24,123 nucleotides of DNA from Cyclobacteriaceae bacterium (GCA_029861825.1 JAOTYN010000006.1:1-24123); one strand, 5' to 3'. Positions 8,032 to 16,344 are shown, counted from the stretch's first letter. Notes: generated by a model from the letters alone, not told the origin. Translations and numbers: made by a program.

Positions 8032-8504
8032 GTGGGTGATCTTACGGTACAGTCCAATATGCGCAACTCCAGCCGGTCAGCAACCATACGGGCGGTTTCC
8101 AGAACCTTACTTTCGTTTGTATGGGCTACAAATGGCACCCGATAGTCACCGGTGCCCCTTAAAATTCCACGGTACATATGGGTTTTAAACTGAGAAGTGG
8201 TTCCCCGGCTTCCCAGCACCTGACTGTAATTATTCTTAGTGATGGTGATTTTTTCCAAATTTGGCAACGATTTCCAACTGCCAAACTTAACACCCCAAAC
8301 TCCCACATATTCCCTGATCTGGCGGTTTTCAAAATCAATTTGAGTTCCATTGATGGCCCATTTCAAAAAGATACCCAATAATAAGATGAGCGGAGGCCAA
8401 ACGAATACGTTCTGTACCAAAAAGAACAACGATACCGCGATCAGCAGAAGGCCTATCCATCTGAATTCCATAGGAAAGTATGGTCCCAATCTTCGGTCAT
8501 GCAT
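8019..8504 (-). CDS. Small membrane protein of unknown function
   Basis: A 161-residue protein I do not recognise by family. Residues 14-30 (WIGLLLIAVSLFFLVQN) and 33-50 (FVWPPLILLLGIFLKWA) form a membrane hairpin near the N-terminus. A soluble C-terminal part of about 110 residues follows with alternating beta-type segments (IDFENRQIREYVGVWGVKFGSWKSL, YRVPFVAHTNESKVLETARMVADRL). This resembles the membrane hairpin plus PH-like fold of many small Bacteroidota proteins, but that is inference. It is the first gene of a two-gene unit: its last 13 bases overlap the start of the cyclase-family gene. It is divergent from the AsmA-like gene across a 104-base AT-rich region in which I found no exact TAnnTTTG on either strand. 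Confidence 0.75.
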   Translation of the reverse strand: MHDRRLGPYFPMEFRWIGLLLIAVSLFFLVQNVFVWPPLILLLGIFLKWAINGTQIDFENRQIREYVGVWGVKFGSWKSLPNLEKITITKNNYSQVLGSRGTTSQFKTHMYRGILRGTGDYRVPFVAHTNESKVLETARMVADRLELRILDCTVRSPTWIT

Positions 8505-8608
8505 AAATTAAAATACTAAGATTTTTGTACCATTTTGCAGTTTTTAGCACATATATTCTCCGAAACCATCAAAAGGAACTACCTTTATATATATTTTTTT
8601 AGCTAGCC

Positions 8609-11600
8609 ATGAAAAAGACCCTTTTTATCCTGGGCGCCATCATTTTGGTATTAACAGTAGCCCTGGCTTCGATACCGTTTTTCTTTAAAGACCAGATAAA
8701 TGAAGGCGTGGATGCCGCTATTGCTGAATCGGTCAATGCCCAAATCAGCTATCAAAACTTTGATCTTTCACTGTTGAGCACCTTTCCTAATTTGGGCATT
8801 TCCGTAGAGGAAATTAGCGTGGTGGGTAAGGACCTTTTCCTAGGCGATACCCTGATTTCCACCCATAAAGCGCAAATAAGGGTTGGACTGGGAAGTGTGA
8901 TGTGGGGCGACCAGGTGAAAATAAAATCTGTAGACTTGTTGCAACCCAGGGTATTAATAAAGATTCTGGACGACGGCACTACCAATTACGATATTGCGAA
9001 TACTCCCGATAGCACTGCGCAAGAGGAAGGTGGTTATAACATCAAAATAAACGGTTGGAATGTAAAACAAGGACGTTTGGTATATGAGGACCAGCAGTCC
9101 AAGTTTTTTCTGGAACTGGATCAACTCGATCATCAAGGTTCCGGAGATTTCACCTCAGAACTTTTCGATCTGGAATCCTATACCGAGGGACATCTGGTCA
9201 CTGCACAATACGATGGCATCAGCTACCTGGGGAACAAACACCTGCAAGGTGATGTCACCTTGGAAATAAACTTAGGGGAGAATCGCTACACTTTCAAAGA
9301 AAACAACGTTTCGCTAAACGAATTTGCTTTTGGCTTCGACGGGTGGTTAGAACTGCCGCAGCAAAGTGACGATATTGTCATAGACCTCACGTTTGCCGCC
9401 CGGCAAAATGATTTTAAAAGCTTTTTATCGCTGGTGCCGGGAATGTACACTGAGAATTTTGGAGATATTGAGAGTGATGGGCTGGTTGAACTGGCAGGCC
9501 TGGTTAAAGGGGTCTACAATGAAAGTAGTATTCCGGCCTTCAATCTGGATCTCAAAGTAATCGAGGGCATGTTCCGGTATCCCGATCTGCCCCAAGCAGT
9601 GGAAAACATAAACCTTGATCTAAACTTGGTCAATGAGGACGGACAATTTGCCTCTACCCTGATAGATATTAAGCAGGTACATTTGGATTTCGGCCGAAAT
9701 CCCGTGGATGGCCGGATCAAACTGGATGGCCTTGAAAGATCTGAAGTGGATGCAGACCTAAAGGCCCACCTTAATCTGACTGAGCTAACCAAGATGGTGC
9801 CCCTTGACGGTACAAATTTAAAGGGCAATTTTGATCTTTCCTTGAAGGCCAATGGCACCTACGACAGTGCCCGCAGGCAGTTTCCCACCATCGACGCTCA
9901 AATGACTCTGATGGAAGGGTATGTGAAATCCGATCAATTTCCGGAAGCTTTAGAAGAATTTAATCTTCAGGCGCGGGTGCAAAACACCAATGGTCGCATG
10001 GAGCAAACATTGATTGAAGTGCCCAGATTCAGCTTTGTGATGGATGAAGAACCATTCTCTGGGAACTTGGTACTTCAAAACCTGGCCGATTACCAATGGG
10101 ATCTCTTGATTGACGGATCTTTAGACCTGGAAAAGTTGACTCATATATTCCCTCAACCGGGTAAAACCATTACCGGAAGGGTATCCGGCAATTTGGCAAC
10201 CAAAGGTAAAATGTCGGACCTGGAAGCAGAAAAATACCATCTGCTGCCCACTAGCGGCTCAGTCACTGTGAACAACTTCTCCTATAATGACCCGGATCTG
10301 GCCCATGCTTTCCATATAGAACAGGGGAAAGCCCAATTCGATCCTCAAAAAATCACCATACAGGAGCTAAAAGCTAACACCGGCTCCTCCGACATGCAGG
10401 TACAGGGAACACTCACTAACTACATAAATTATGTTTTCAAGGACGACGCTGTGATAAAAGGGGACCTGCAAATGACCAGCAGCAATCTGGATCTGAATGA
10501 ATGGATGACCGAAACCGGTGATTCTTCGGATGCTGCACCTATGGAGGTTCTGGAGATTCCCAAAAATGTAGATCTTCACATCACCCCAAAAGCGGGTAGG
10601 GTACACTACGACAACATGACCTTAAGTGATGTGCAGGGAGGCGTCATCATGAGGGGAGGAGTGGCTTCATTGCAAGATGTTACCTTTAATTCGCTGGGAG
10701 GACGATTCGCCATGAGGGGAGACTACGACAGCCGCGATTTGAAACATCCTAAATTCAATTTAGACATGGCTATTGCCGATGTAGCAGTAAAACAGGCCTT
10801 CAATACCTTCAACACGGTGAAAGTACTGGCCCCCGTGGCCAAGTTGGTGGACGGTGATTTCAGCACTAATTTCAATCTTAACGGTGAGTTGGGTCAAGAT
10901 ATGATGCCGCTACTGAACACCATTTCCGGTGGGGGACTGGTACAGATCCTGGAAGCAGCCTTAGCTGGGGCCAATTCTAAGATCGTAGAGGGACTGAGTA
11001 ATCTTACCAAATTTTCCTCCGATGGTCCCAGTAAGTTCAGTCTTAAGGACGTGGTAATGCAAATATCAATTAAAGACGGGAAACTAAACGTAAAGCCCTT
11101 CAATGTGAACTTTGGCGATTATCAAACCCTGGTTTCCGGAAGCACCGGGATCGACGGCAGCATTGAATTCCTGCTAAACATGGAAGTACCTGCTGGAGTG
11201 GTGGGCTCATCCGTCAATGAAGCTATTGCCAAGCTTACCGGCTCAGACGAACCAGCTAATGATCTGGTGAAATTGAACGTGACAATGGGTGGCACCTATA
11301 ACAATCCGACTTTTGCGCTGGGAGGGCGTGAAGGGGGAGCCACTACCGCCAGTATTGCAAAAGATGCGGTAGACCAGAAAGTAGAAGAAGCCAAGGACAG
11401 TGCACAATCTGTGGTCGATGATAAAACCCAGGAAGTAACAGACCAGGCTACCGCCCAACTGGATAGCCTTATTAATGATCAAATAAGCGATAGTACTTCC
11501 AATGAGCTGCTTAGGGAGGTGAAAGACAACGTATTAAAAGACAAATCTGTGGATGATGTATTTAATTTGTTCAAAAAGAAAAAAAAGACTGAAGCGGATT

Positions 11601-11620
11601 CCACCCAAAATCGGCCCTAA
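8609..11620 (+). CDS. AsmA-family / intermembrane lipid-transport-like protein
   Basis: A 1003-residue inner-membrane-anchored periplasmic protein. One N-terminal helix (about 5-27, LFILGAIILVLTVALASIPFFF) is followed by an AsmA N-terminal pattern (INEGVDAAIAES... FPNLGISVEEISVVGKD... VDLLQPRVLI). A long beta-rich region contains repeating short strands, and an AsmA_2-like C-terminal domain covers about 640-900 (LQDVTFNSLGGRFAMRGDYD, VKPFNVNFGDYQTLVSGSTG). The family includes AsmA/TamB/YhdP-type proteins with a hydrophobic groove, thought to move phospholipids to the outer membrane or control its assembly; that role is by family only. The last 85 residues are a charged, probably helical tail (VDQKVEEAKDSAQSVVDDK... 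KKKKKTEADS), not part of the core fold. It stands alone in its transcription unit. Confidence 0.88.
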   Translation: MKKTLFILGAIILVLTVALASIPFFFKDQINEGVDAAIAESVNAQISYQNFDLSLLSTFPNLGISVEEISVVGKDLFLGDTLISTHKAQIRVGLGSVMWGDQVKIKSVDLLQPRVLIKILDDGTTNYDIANTPDSTAQEEGGYNIKINGWNVKQGRLVYEDQQSKFFLELDQLDHQGSGDFTSELFDLESYTEGHLVTAQYDGISYLGNKHLQGDVTLEINLGENRYTFKENNVSLNEFAFGFDGWLELPQQSDDIVIDLTFAARQNDFKSFLSLVPGMYTENFGDIESDGLVELAGLVKGVYNESSIPAFNLDLKVIEGMFRYPDLPQAVENINLDLNLVNEDGQFASTLIDIKQVHLDFGRNPVDGRIKLDGLERSEVDADLKAHLNLTELTKMVPLDGTNLKGNFDLSLKANGTYDSARRQFPTIDAQMTLMEGYVKSDQFPEALEEFNLQARVQNTNGRMEQTLIEVPRFSFVMDEEPFSGNLVLQNLADYQWDLLIDGSLDLEKLTHIFPQPGKTITGRVSGNLATKGKMSDLEAEKYHLLPTSGSVTVNNFSYNDPDLAHAFHIEQGKAQFDPQKITIQELKANTGSSDMQVQGTLTNYINYVFKDDAVIKGDLQMTSSNLDLNEWMTETGDSSDAAPMEVLEIPKNVDLHITPKAGRVHYDNMTLSDVQGGVIMRGGVASLQDVTFNSLGGRFAMRGDYDSRDLKHPKFNLDMAIADVAVKQAFNTFNTVKVLAPVAKLVDGDFSTNFNLNGELGQDMMPLLNTISGGGLVQILEAALAGANSKIVEGLSNLTKFSSDGPSKFSLKDVVMQISIKDGKLNVKPFNVNFGDYQTLVSGSTGIDGSIEFLLNMEVPAGVVGSSVNEAIAKLTGSDEPANDLVKLNVTMGGTYNNPTFALGGREGGATTASIAKDAVDQKVEEAKDSAQSVVDDKTQEVTDQATAQLDSLINDQISDSTSNELLREVKDNVLKDKSVDDVFNLFKKKKKTEADSTQNRP

Positions 11621-11735
11621 GCATATTTAGGTGACTTAAAATAGAGCTTTCACAACTTCAAGATCACCGATTCCATTAAAGTACTAATTTTGTCCTTCCC
11701 TCACATATTGGCGGTAATTAGCTCGAAATTATCTT

Positions 11736-11770
11736 AATTCCCTTACTAAGGAATTTTCTTATTTTTTTTT
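11736..11770 (+). terminator. Possible terminator after the AsmA-like gene
   Basis: AATTCC (11736-11741) pairs with GGAATT (11750-11755) across an eight-base loop and is followed by a T-rich tract with nine consecutive T at 11762-11770. The stem is short and only moderately GC-rich, and it lies 115 bases after the stop, so it is less certain than the other two terminators. Confidence 0.4.
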
Positions 11771-11774
11771 ATTC

Positions 11775-11809
11775 AGGGGTTACTTTCTAGGGGTAAACCG
11801 TATATACGG
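11775..11809. promoter_or_regulatory. Direct repeats and palindrome, possible operator
   Basis: AGGGGT occurs at 11775-11780 and 11789-11794, 14 bases apart, each followed by TA or AA. CCGTATATACGG at 11798-11809 is a perfect 12-base palindrome. The second repeat, read on the other strand as TACCCCT, fits the NarL-type heptamer TACYYMT (family knowledge). Placement 60-90 bases before the small ORF fits a regulator-binding region; the binder is unknown. Confidence 0.35.
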
Positions 11810-11867
11810 GAAATAATCACTGAAAAATAGCACTTTTTTAATAAAATATTGAACTTAAGCAGATTGC

Positions 11868-11999
11868 ATGAAAATAAAGACGACAAAAATGACCCTTAAG
11901 GCTATCTTGGTGACCCTGAGCGGGTTAATAGACCAGATTCAACTCGGATTACACCGAAAAGGGCCCATGCAATTGCAACCGGTTTATATTAGGAAATAA
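11868..11999 (+). CDS. Possible 43-residue small protein
   Basis: ATG 11868 opens a frame of 43 codons to TAA at 11997-11999. It begins MKIKTTKMTLKAILVTLSGL and ends QLQPVYIRK. The product is basic, with one short hydrophobic stretch (about residues 9-21) that is too short and too polar for a clear membrane helix. I do not recognise it. Support comes from context: it is followed 45 bases later by a strong terminator that would otherwise serve no gene, and preceded by operator-like repeats. It is too short for coding statistics, and the same evidence would fit a small RNA spanning this region. An internal ATG at codon 8 is an alternative start. Confidence 0.4.
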   Translation: MKIKTTKMTLKAILVTLSGLIDQIQLGLHRKGPMQLQPVYIRK

Positions 12000-12044
12000 C
12001 ATCAACAGAGACGACGACATACACTATTGAATGATTTCCGTTAT

Positions 12045-12072
12045 AAAAAGGCGCTGCTGACAGTGCCTTTTT
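12045..12072 (+). terminator. Intrinsic terminator between the small ORF and the next gene
   Basis: AAAAAGGCGCTG (12045-12056) pairs with CAGTGCCTTTTT (12061-12072) over 12 positions, with one G-U pair and a CTGA loop. It ends in a T run. It lies 30 bases before the ATG at 12103, so the signal belongs to transcription arriving from upstream. Confidence 0.8.
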
Positions 12073-12102
12073 GCCTTTATTGACCACTAGACACTAAAGA
12101 CC

Positions 12103-12501
12103 ATGAACACGCGCAGCAAGATGATCAACAAATTAGAGCACATCGAAATCAGAATGGATGCGCTCAGAGAAATACGTCACATCAGGAAACTTAGCCCCCA
12201 AGAAGTCCGCGAATGGGAAGTTTTGAACTTTGAGCGTCAAAACCAGGATTTCAAATTGAAATATCATGACTTGAAACTGGCCAAACGCTTTGAAGCCACT
12301 GAACGATATATTGGATTGTTCACTTCTTGCTTGTTCGTGACTCTGGCTTTTATCGCCTTGTATTCCAGTATGGAGCTAATATCAAACGGTATGGGAGATC
12401 ACCTTCCGCTGATGGTGGCCACCATAACCATTTCAATCATATTGGCCTTATTCGGATTTATGGTATTCATCAAGAAAATTCCATTACAATGGCGTTCCTA
12501 G
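12103..12501 (+). CDS. Small two-helix membrane protein of unknown function
   Basis: A 132-residue protein without a recognised family. Residues 1-65 are charged and probably helical or coiled coil (MINKLEHIEIRMDALREIRH, then VREWEVLNFERQNQDFKLKY). Two membrane helices follow at about 71-90 (GLFTSCLFVTLAFIALYSSM) and 102-124 (PLMVATITISIILALFGFMVFI), and the protein ends in a short basic tail. The arrangement places the charged N-terminal half and the C-terminus on the same side, probably the cytoplasm by the positive-inside rule. Start is ATG 12103, directly after the terminator at 12045-12072, so its promoter must overlap or follow that hairpin. Its stop shares a CTAG with the stop of the convergent serine hydrolase gene. 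Confidence 0.8.
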   Translation: MNTRSKMINKLEHIEIRMDALREIRHIRKLSPQEVREWEVLNFERQNQDFKLKYHDLKLAKRFEATERYIGLFTSCLFVTLAFIALYSSMELISNGMGDHLPLMVATITISIILALFGFMVFIKKIPLQWRS

Positions 12502-13877
12502 CGATAGGGAAAAGCTGAAACCACATTTTCCACGAATTCTGTAAAGTTCCAGTTTTGCTCGGGCTGAGAAAAGCCTAAGCGCACCATCACCAGGTCATAG
12601 GAAGGGATAATAACCACCTTTTGACCTTCATAACCAGCCAGGTGATAAGCATCTGCGGGCATATCCACGGTGCTCCCCGGCTCGCCTTTGGTACGCCAGA
12701 AATGCGCGCCGTATTTTTCATTGGGACTTGCCGGTGTAGGAGTACGGCTATATTCCACCCAGCCTGGCGGCAAAATGCGGTCACCATTCCATACGCCATC
12801 ATTGAGATACAGCAATCCAAAGCGGGCCCAATCACGAGCACTGGCATACATAAAGGAGGAACCTACAAAAGTTCCGGATGCATCGGGTTCTATTACTGCT
12901 GTACGCATACCTATCTTGTTGAATAAGAAGTAGTGCGGAAAATTCCAGTACTGCTTATTATCGCCCCCTACTTTTTGACGAATCAATTCAGAGAGGATAT
13001 TGCTGGTGCCACTGCTATACTCCCAAACACTATCTGGACTGTATTCTAGGGGTTTGTCCAAGGCCACCACCGAAGCACTGTGACTGGTGAACAACATTTT
13101 AGTAGCATCGGAATTCCCGGCATAGACCTCCTCCCACTTCAAACCACTGCTCATGCGCAGTAATTGATCCACAGTGATCTTGCTGCGAGGATCACCATCG
13201 CGGGACCATTTTGGAAAGAGTTGATCATCCTCCAGGCTCATCAGGTTTAATTGGACCAGAATACCTGCCAGGGCATTGGTAATACTTTTGGTCATGGACC
13301 AGCCGGCTAAACGAGTTTCTTTGGTGAAACCATCGGCATACCGTTCTGCTACGATCTTACCCTTGTACACTACAATAGCCGCCCGGGTACCTTGCAGTCG
13401 TTCTGGGTCATCCTCTAAAAATATCTTGTCCAGGGCCCTGTCCAAGGCATCCTCGTCGATCTCTGCCGGAAACTCACCACCCGCAAAATTTTCACCTGTC
13501 GGCCAGTAATTGTTGGCCTGTCGACTATCGGGTTTGGTGATCTTTACGCTTTGTGATTTTAACTCCTCAACTGTAATGCCCAAGGCTAAGGTACAACCAA
13601 GCCCCTCCCGGAATACCGCGGTACGTTTCGCCAGGCCCATAACTTTAGCGGTTACTGTAGAATCCAAATAATTGATATTGATATCGACACCATCAAATGA
13701 GGACAGATCGGTGTCCAGAATAGCGTCTTTTTCACGATCGCTGAGAAATACACAAGAGCACATGATCTTGGCGCTGTATCCGGTGGCAATAGGCAAGGTT
13801 TTCCAGGCATAGTTCACTCCGAATATCAGGAGTATTCCCACAGCCATTGAAGAAATCCCCAGGATCCGTTTCTTCAT
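12498..13877 (-). CDS. Serine hydrolase of the beta-lactamase/class C (S12) family
   Basis: A 459-residue exported or membrane-anchored serine hydrolase. An N-terminal hydrophobic helix (about 5-22) acts as signal or anchor. Residues 30-110 form an extra N-terminal region with C40, C42 and C95 that could form disulphides. The beta-lactamase domain (about 140-459) carries the SxxK motif SMTK (S194, K197) in LAGWSMTKSITNAL, the tyrosine motif YSS (Y287) in VWEYSSGTSNIL, and HLAG (H412) in AYHLAGYEGQKV in place of the KTG box. These residues support an acyl-serine mechanism. Members of this family include esterases, D-aminopeptidases and peptidoglycan-related hydrolases, and this one is not predicted to be a true beta-lactamase. 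It follows hutH on the same strand after 63 bases and may be read from the hutH promoter. Confidence 0.9.
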   Translation of the reverse strand: MKKRILGISSMAVGILLIFGVNYAWKTLPIATGYSAKIMCSCVFLSDREKDAILDTDLSSFDGVDININYLDSTVTAKVMGLAKRTAVFREGLGCTLALGITVEELKSQSVKITKPDSRQANNYWPTGENFAGGEFPAEIDEDALDRALDKIFLEDDPERLQGTRAAIVVYKGKIVAERYADGFTKETRLAGWSMTKSITNALAGILVQLNLMSLEDDQLFPKWSRDGDPRSKITVDQLLRMSSGLKWEEVYAGNSDATKMLFTSHSASVVALDKPLEYSPDSVWEYSSGTSNILSELIRQKVGGDNKQYWNFPHYFLFNKIGMRTAVIEPDASGTFVGSSFMYASARDWARFGLLYLNDGVWNGDRILPPGWVEYSRTPTPASPNEKYGAHFWRTKGEPGSTVDMPADAYHLAGYEGQKVVIIPSYDLVMVRLGFSQPEQNWNFTEFVENVVSAFPYR

Positions 13878-13940
13878 AGAGTTAGTTTCAGTTTCTGGCG
13901 GCCAATTTACAAAAATTCTCAGAGGGTAAGAGCCGTGACC

Positions 13941-15485
13941 CTAGTAGGATTCATAATCCTCATGATATACCGATCCCCAGTCATTATTCCACGCAAGCAG
14001 TGCCCCTTGGGAAATCAGGGCTTCAGCTGACCTCATGTCCTCACTGAATATGCGATCTTGTTGAGCATGGGAGATCTTTTGACGTATATGGGCTTGGATC
14101 TCTTCCAAAACCTGAGTCGATTTAAGCGGTCTTCTGAAGTCCAGAGCCTGACAAGCGCACAACAATTCTATGGCCAGAATCTTTTCCAGATTTTCTGTTA
14201 CCTGCAGGGCTTTGCGAGCGGAGATGCTACCCATGCTCACATGATCTTCCTGGCCTAATGAAGTGGGAATACTATCCGCACTGGCGGGAAAGCACAACCC
14301 CTTATTTTCGCTGGCCAAAGCAGCGGATGTGTATTGCAAGATCATAAATCCCGAATTCAACCCAGTATCCTTCATAAGTAGTTTGGGAAGGCCTGTAACC
14401 GTGCCGTCCAGTGAAAGATAGATACGCCGATCACTAATATTTCCTAATTCTGAGGCGGCTAGACATGCGTAGTCCAAAGGCAAAGCTAATGGCTGACCAT
14501 GAAAATTACCTCCACTTATGGCCTGATTCGTATCCAGTATCACCGGATTATCCGTAACGGCATTCAGCTCAATCTCCAGGGTATCCTTCAGGTGTTTCCA
14601 GGCTTGACGGGAGGCACCGTGTACCTGTGGAATGCATCGCAAGGAATACGGGTCCTGGACCCGCTCACAGTTTTTATGGGACACCATTATTTCCGAACCG
14701 CTCAATAATCCGTTGATGCGAGCGGCCACATGCTGTACACCCTGGTGGGGTCGCAAATTATGAAGCTCAGTCAAGAACGGCTGTGCTGAACCAAGCAGGC
14801 CTTCCAGCATAATAGCGGCAATAAAGTCGGCCTGACTAAGACACTGATGTAGTTTTTCCAGAGTACTTACAGCAAAGGCGGCCATAAATTGGGTGCCGTT
14901 TATAAGAGCCAGCCCCTCTTTGGGGGCCAGCTGTAATGGTTGCAACCCGGTAACATTCGATAGATCCTTAGCAGAGATTTCCTGGCCCTGGTAATGCAAC
15001 CTTCCTTCACCAATAAGCGGTAAAAATAGATGAGCCAGGGGAGCCAGATCACCTGATGCTCCCACCGATCCCTGGCTGGGTACAAGGGGTATAGCGTCGT
15101 GTTCAATATGCCAGAGAATACGCTCTAATGTATGGGCTGTGATGCCAGAATATCCTTTGCTCAAGGCTTGTACCTTAAGGATCAACATCAGCTTGGCAAT
15201 TTCCAAGGGTATATGCGAACCGGTGCCCACGCTATGGCTTTTTAGAATATTCTCTTGAAGCTGACGAGTATTTTCAGGTGAGATCTTGGTAGTACAAAGG
15301 GGGCCAAAGCCCGAATTTATGCCATACACCACTTCATCACCTTGGGCAATATCCTGGACCCACTGTTGACTGCGTTGGACACGCTCGCGCGTCGTTTGGT
15401 TGAAAATACCTTTCATCTGACCACGACAAATCATCATGGCCTTACCGGCAGTCAAGTGGTCCTCACCATAATTAAACTCTTTCAT
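13941..15485 (-). CDS. hutH: Histidine ammonia-lyase
   Basis: A 514-residue cytoplasmic enzyme that deaminates L-histidine to trans-urocanate and ammonia, the first step of histidine degradation. The A143-S144-G145 triad in GSVGASGDLAPLAHL cyclises to the MIO electrophile. YGINSGFG (about 54-61) carries the catalytic tyrosine, and NGTQFMAAF and the SH pair in ILKSHSVGTG (residues 83-84) favour histidine over phenylalanine or tyrosine as substrate. Length is typical (HAL is about 500-515). The rest of the pathway (urocanase hutU, imidazolonepropionase hutI, formiminoglutamase) is not in the window; a tyrosine-type lyase is the main alternative but less likely. A promoter with a palindrome lies just upstream. 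Confidence 0.93.
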   Translation of the reverse strand: MKEFNYGEDHLTAGKAMMICRGQMKGIFNQTTRERVQRSQQWVQDIAQGDEVVYGINSGFGPLCTTKISPENTRQLQENILKSHSVGTGSHIPLEIAKLMLILKVQALSKGYSGITAHTLERILWHIEHDAIPLVPSQGSVGASGDLAPLAHLFLPLIGEGRLHYQGQEISAKDLSNVTGLQPLQLAPKEGLALINGTQFMAAFAVSTLEKLHQCLSQADFIAAIMLEGLLGSAQPFLTELHNLRPHQGVQHVAARINGLLSGSEIMVSHKNCERVQDPYSLRCIPQVHGASRQAWKHLKDTLEIELNAVTDNPVILDTNQAISGGNFHGQPLALPLDYACLAASELGNISDRRIYLSLDGTVTGLPKLLMKDTGLNSGFMILQYTSAALASENKGLCFPASADSIPTSLGQEDHVSMGSISARKALQVTENLEKILAIELLCACQALDFRRPLKSTQVLEEIQAHIRQKISHAQQDRIFSEDMRSAEALISQGALLAWNNDWGSVYHEDYESY

Positions 15486-15500
15486 GGGCTACGAGTCATG

Positions 15501-15515
15501 TTTGCTAATAGCAAA
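15501..15515. promoter_or_regulatory. Palindrome overlapping the hutH promoter, possible operator
   Basis: TTTGCTAATAGCAAA is a perfect 7+1+7 inverted repeat. It overlaps the downstream half of the -7 element and the expected transcription start of hutH, 16 bases from the ATG. That position suits a repressor. No regulator gene is adjacent, so the binder is unknown. Confidence 0.45.
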
Positions 15516-15541
15516 TTTAGAATTAAATGGGAATTGAACCA
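15512..15541 (-). promoter_or_regulatory. Candidate promoter of hutH
   Basis: On the minus strand TAAATTTG (15519 down to 15512) matches the Bacteroidota -7 consensus TAnnTTTG exactly. TGG, two of three bases of the -33 TTG, lies upstream with a 19-base spacer. The expected transcription start gives a leader of about 20 bases. Confidence 0.5.
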
Positions 15542-15548
15542 GTGAGAG

Positions 15549-16289
15549 TTAAAGTTGTTCTTTGAAATCTTGGTAGCACTGGTTTATGGTTGCAATAAGG
15601 TCATAGTCGTTAAGCTCTCCCAGTTTCTGGTCGTTGAGCCGGCAGTACTCCATAAAAGACACCAAGGTTTGCTCATCTTCTATACCGGTAACCTCCTTGA
15701 CATAGTCAGAATTCCATCGGGCACGGGTCTTTTGATGCGTCTCTATATCCAACCTTTTTTTCTGGAAAGCTTTTCTTTGTTTAGCACGACGACTGAACTT
15801 TTCATACAGGAAACTTACAGGACTACTCGCCCTGGCCTCTACCGGTCTGGGAGGTCCCTGATACGACCCGGGTATGATCACTTTTTCTTCCTCTTCCACT
15901 TCCAGAGCCAGGAGCTCTTGTTTGAATTGTTCAACCGTGGCAGGCCACTGATAGATGGTCACTTCATCCAATTCGACGGTAGCCGGACTAAGTGCAATAC
16001 GCAAGTAATAGTTGTTTTGGTTGAGGTTTTGTGGAATGGGCACCAAATAGTCTACATAGCCTACATGACTAACCATTAAGGTGTCGCCAGCTGAAAGCTG
16101 CAGGGTGAAATTGCCCTCGATGTCCGGAGTAGTGCCAAAGGTATTGTTTAACACCAGATGTGCTCCATGTAAAGGTGTTTTGTTGTGGGCATCCAGTACC
16201 TGCCCCTGCACCAAAACAGGATCTTGGTGCTGAGCCCATACTATCTGGCTCACCAATAACAATATCCATATAATAGCTCCACGAATCAT
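15549..16289 (-). CDS. Secreted CarboxypepD_reg-like domain protein
   Basis: A 246-residue exported protein. Its signal peptide (1-19, ending VWAQ) is followed by a CarboxypepD_reg-like beta-sandwich at about 27-112 (VQGQVLDAHNKTPLHGAHLVL, GNFTLQLSAGDTLMVSHVGY), the module that also precedes TonB-dependent receptors. Here it ends after LDEVTIY without a plug or barrel. The C-terminal half is mostly charged and helical (EQFKQELLALEVEEEEKV, then SPVSFLYEKFSRRAKQRKAF), a combination common in small Bacteroidota proteins of unknown role. It lies 55 bases downstream of another exported protein on the same strand, so the two may form a unit. Function unknown; periplasmic or outer-membrane association is inferred. 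Confidence 0.85.
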   Translation of the reverse strand: MIRGAIIWILLLVSQIVWAQHQDPVLVQGQVLDAHNKTPLHGAHLVLNNTFGTTPDIEGNFTLQLSAGDTLMVSHVGYVDYLVPIPQNLNQNNYYLRIALSPATVELDEVTIYQWPATVEQFKQELLALEVEEEEKVIIPGSYQGPPRPVEARASSPVSFLYEKFSRRAKQRKAFQKKRLDIETHQKTRARWNSDYVKEVTGIEDEQTLVSFMEYCRLNDQKLGELNDYDLIATINQCYQDFKEQL

Positions 16290-16316
16290 AAGTTATTAAC
16301 AAATGCAATCACTCCC

Positions 16317-16328
16317 ATGGTATACCAT
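16317..16328. promoter_or_regulatory. 12-base palindrome between two genes
   Basis: ATGGTATACCAT is perfectly self-complementary. It lies in the 55-base gap between the two minus-strand secreted-protein genes. There is no T tract, so it is not a terminator; a protein-binding site or chance are the options. Confidence 0.25.
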
Positions 16329-16344
16329 TGTCATGCGGTTGCTG

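Larger units (their letters stand above)
11621..12102. other. Long structured intergenic region
   Basis: This 482-base gap is AT-rich and is not empty. In order it holds a possible terminator for the AsmA-like gene (11736-11770), two AGGGGT direct repeats (11775 and 11789), a 12-base palindrome (11798-11809), a possible 43-codon ORF (11868-11999) and a convincing terminator (12045-12072). I see no tRNA or other named RNA in it. Confidence 0.7.

Noticed and set aside
15555..16079. 174-codon plus-strand ORF
   Set aside because: Antisense to the CarboxypepD_reg-like gene, which has a signal peptide and family motifs.
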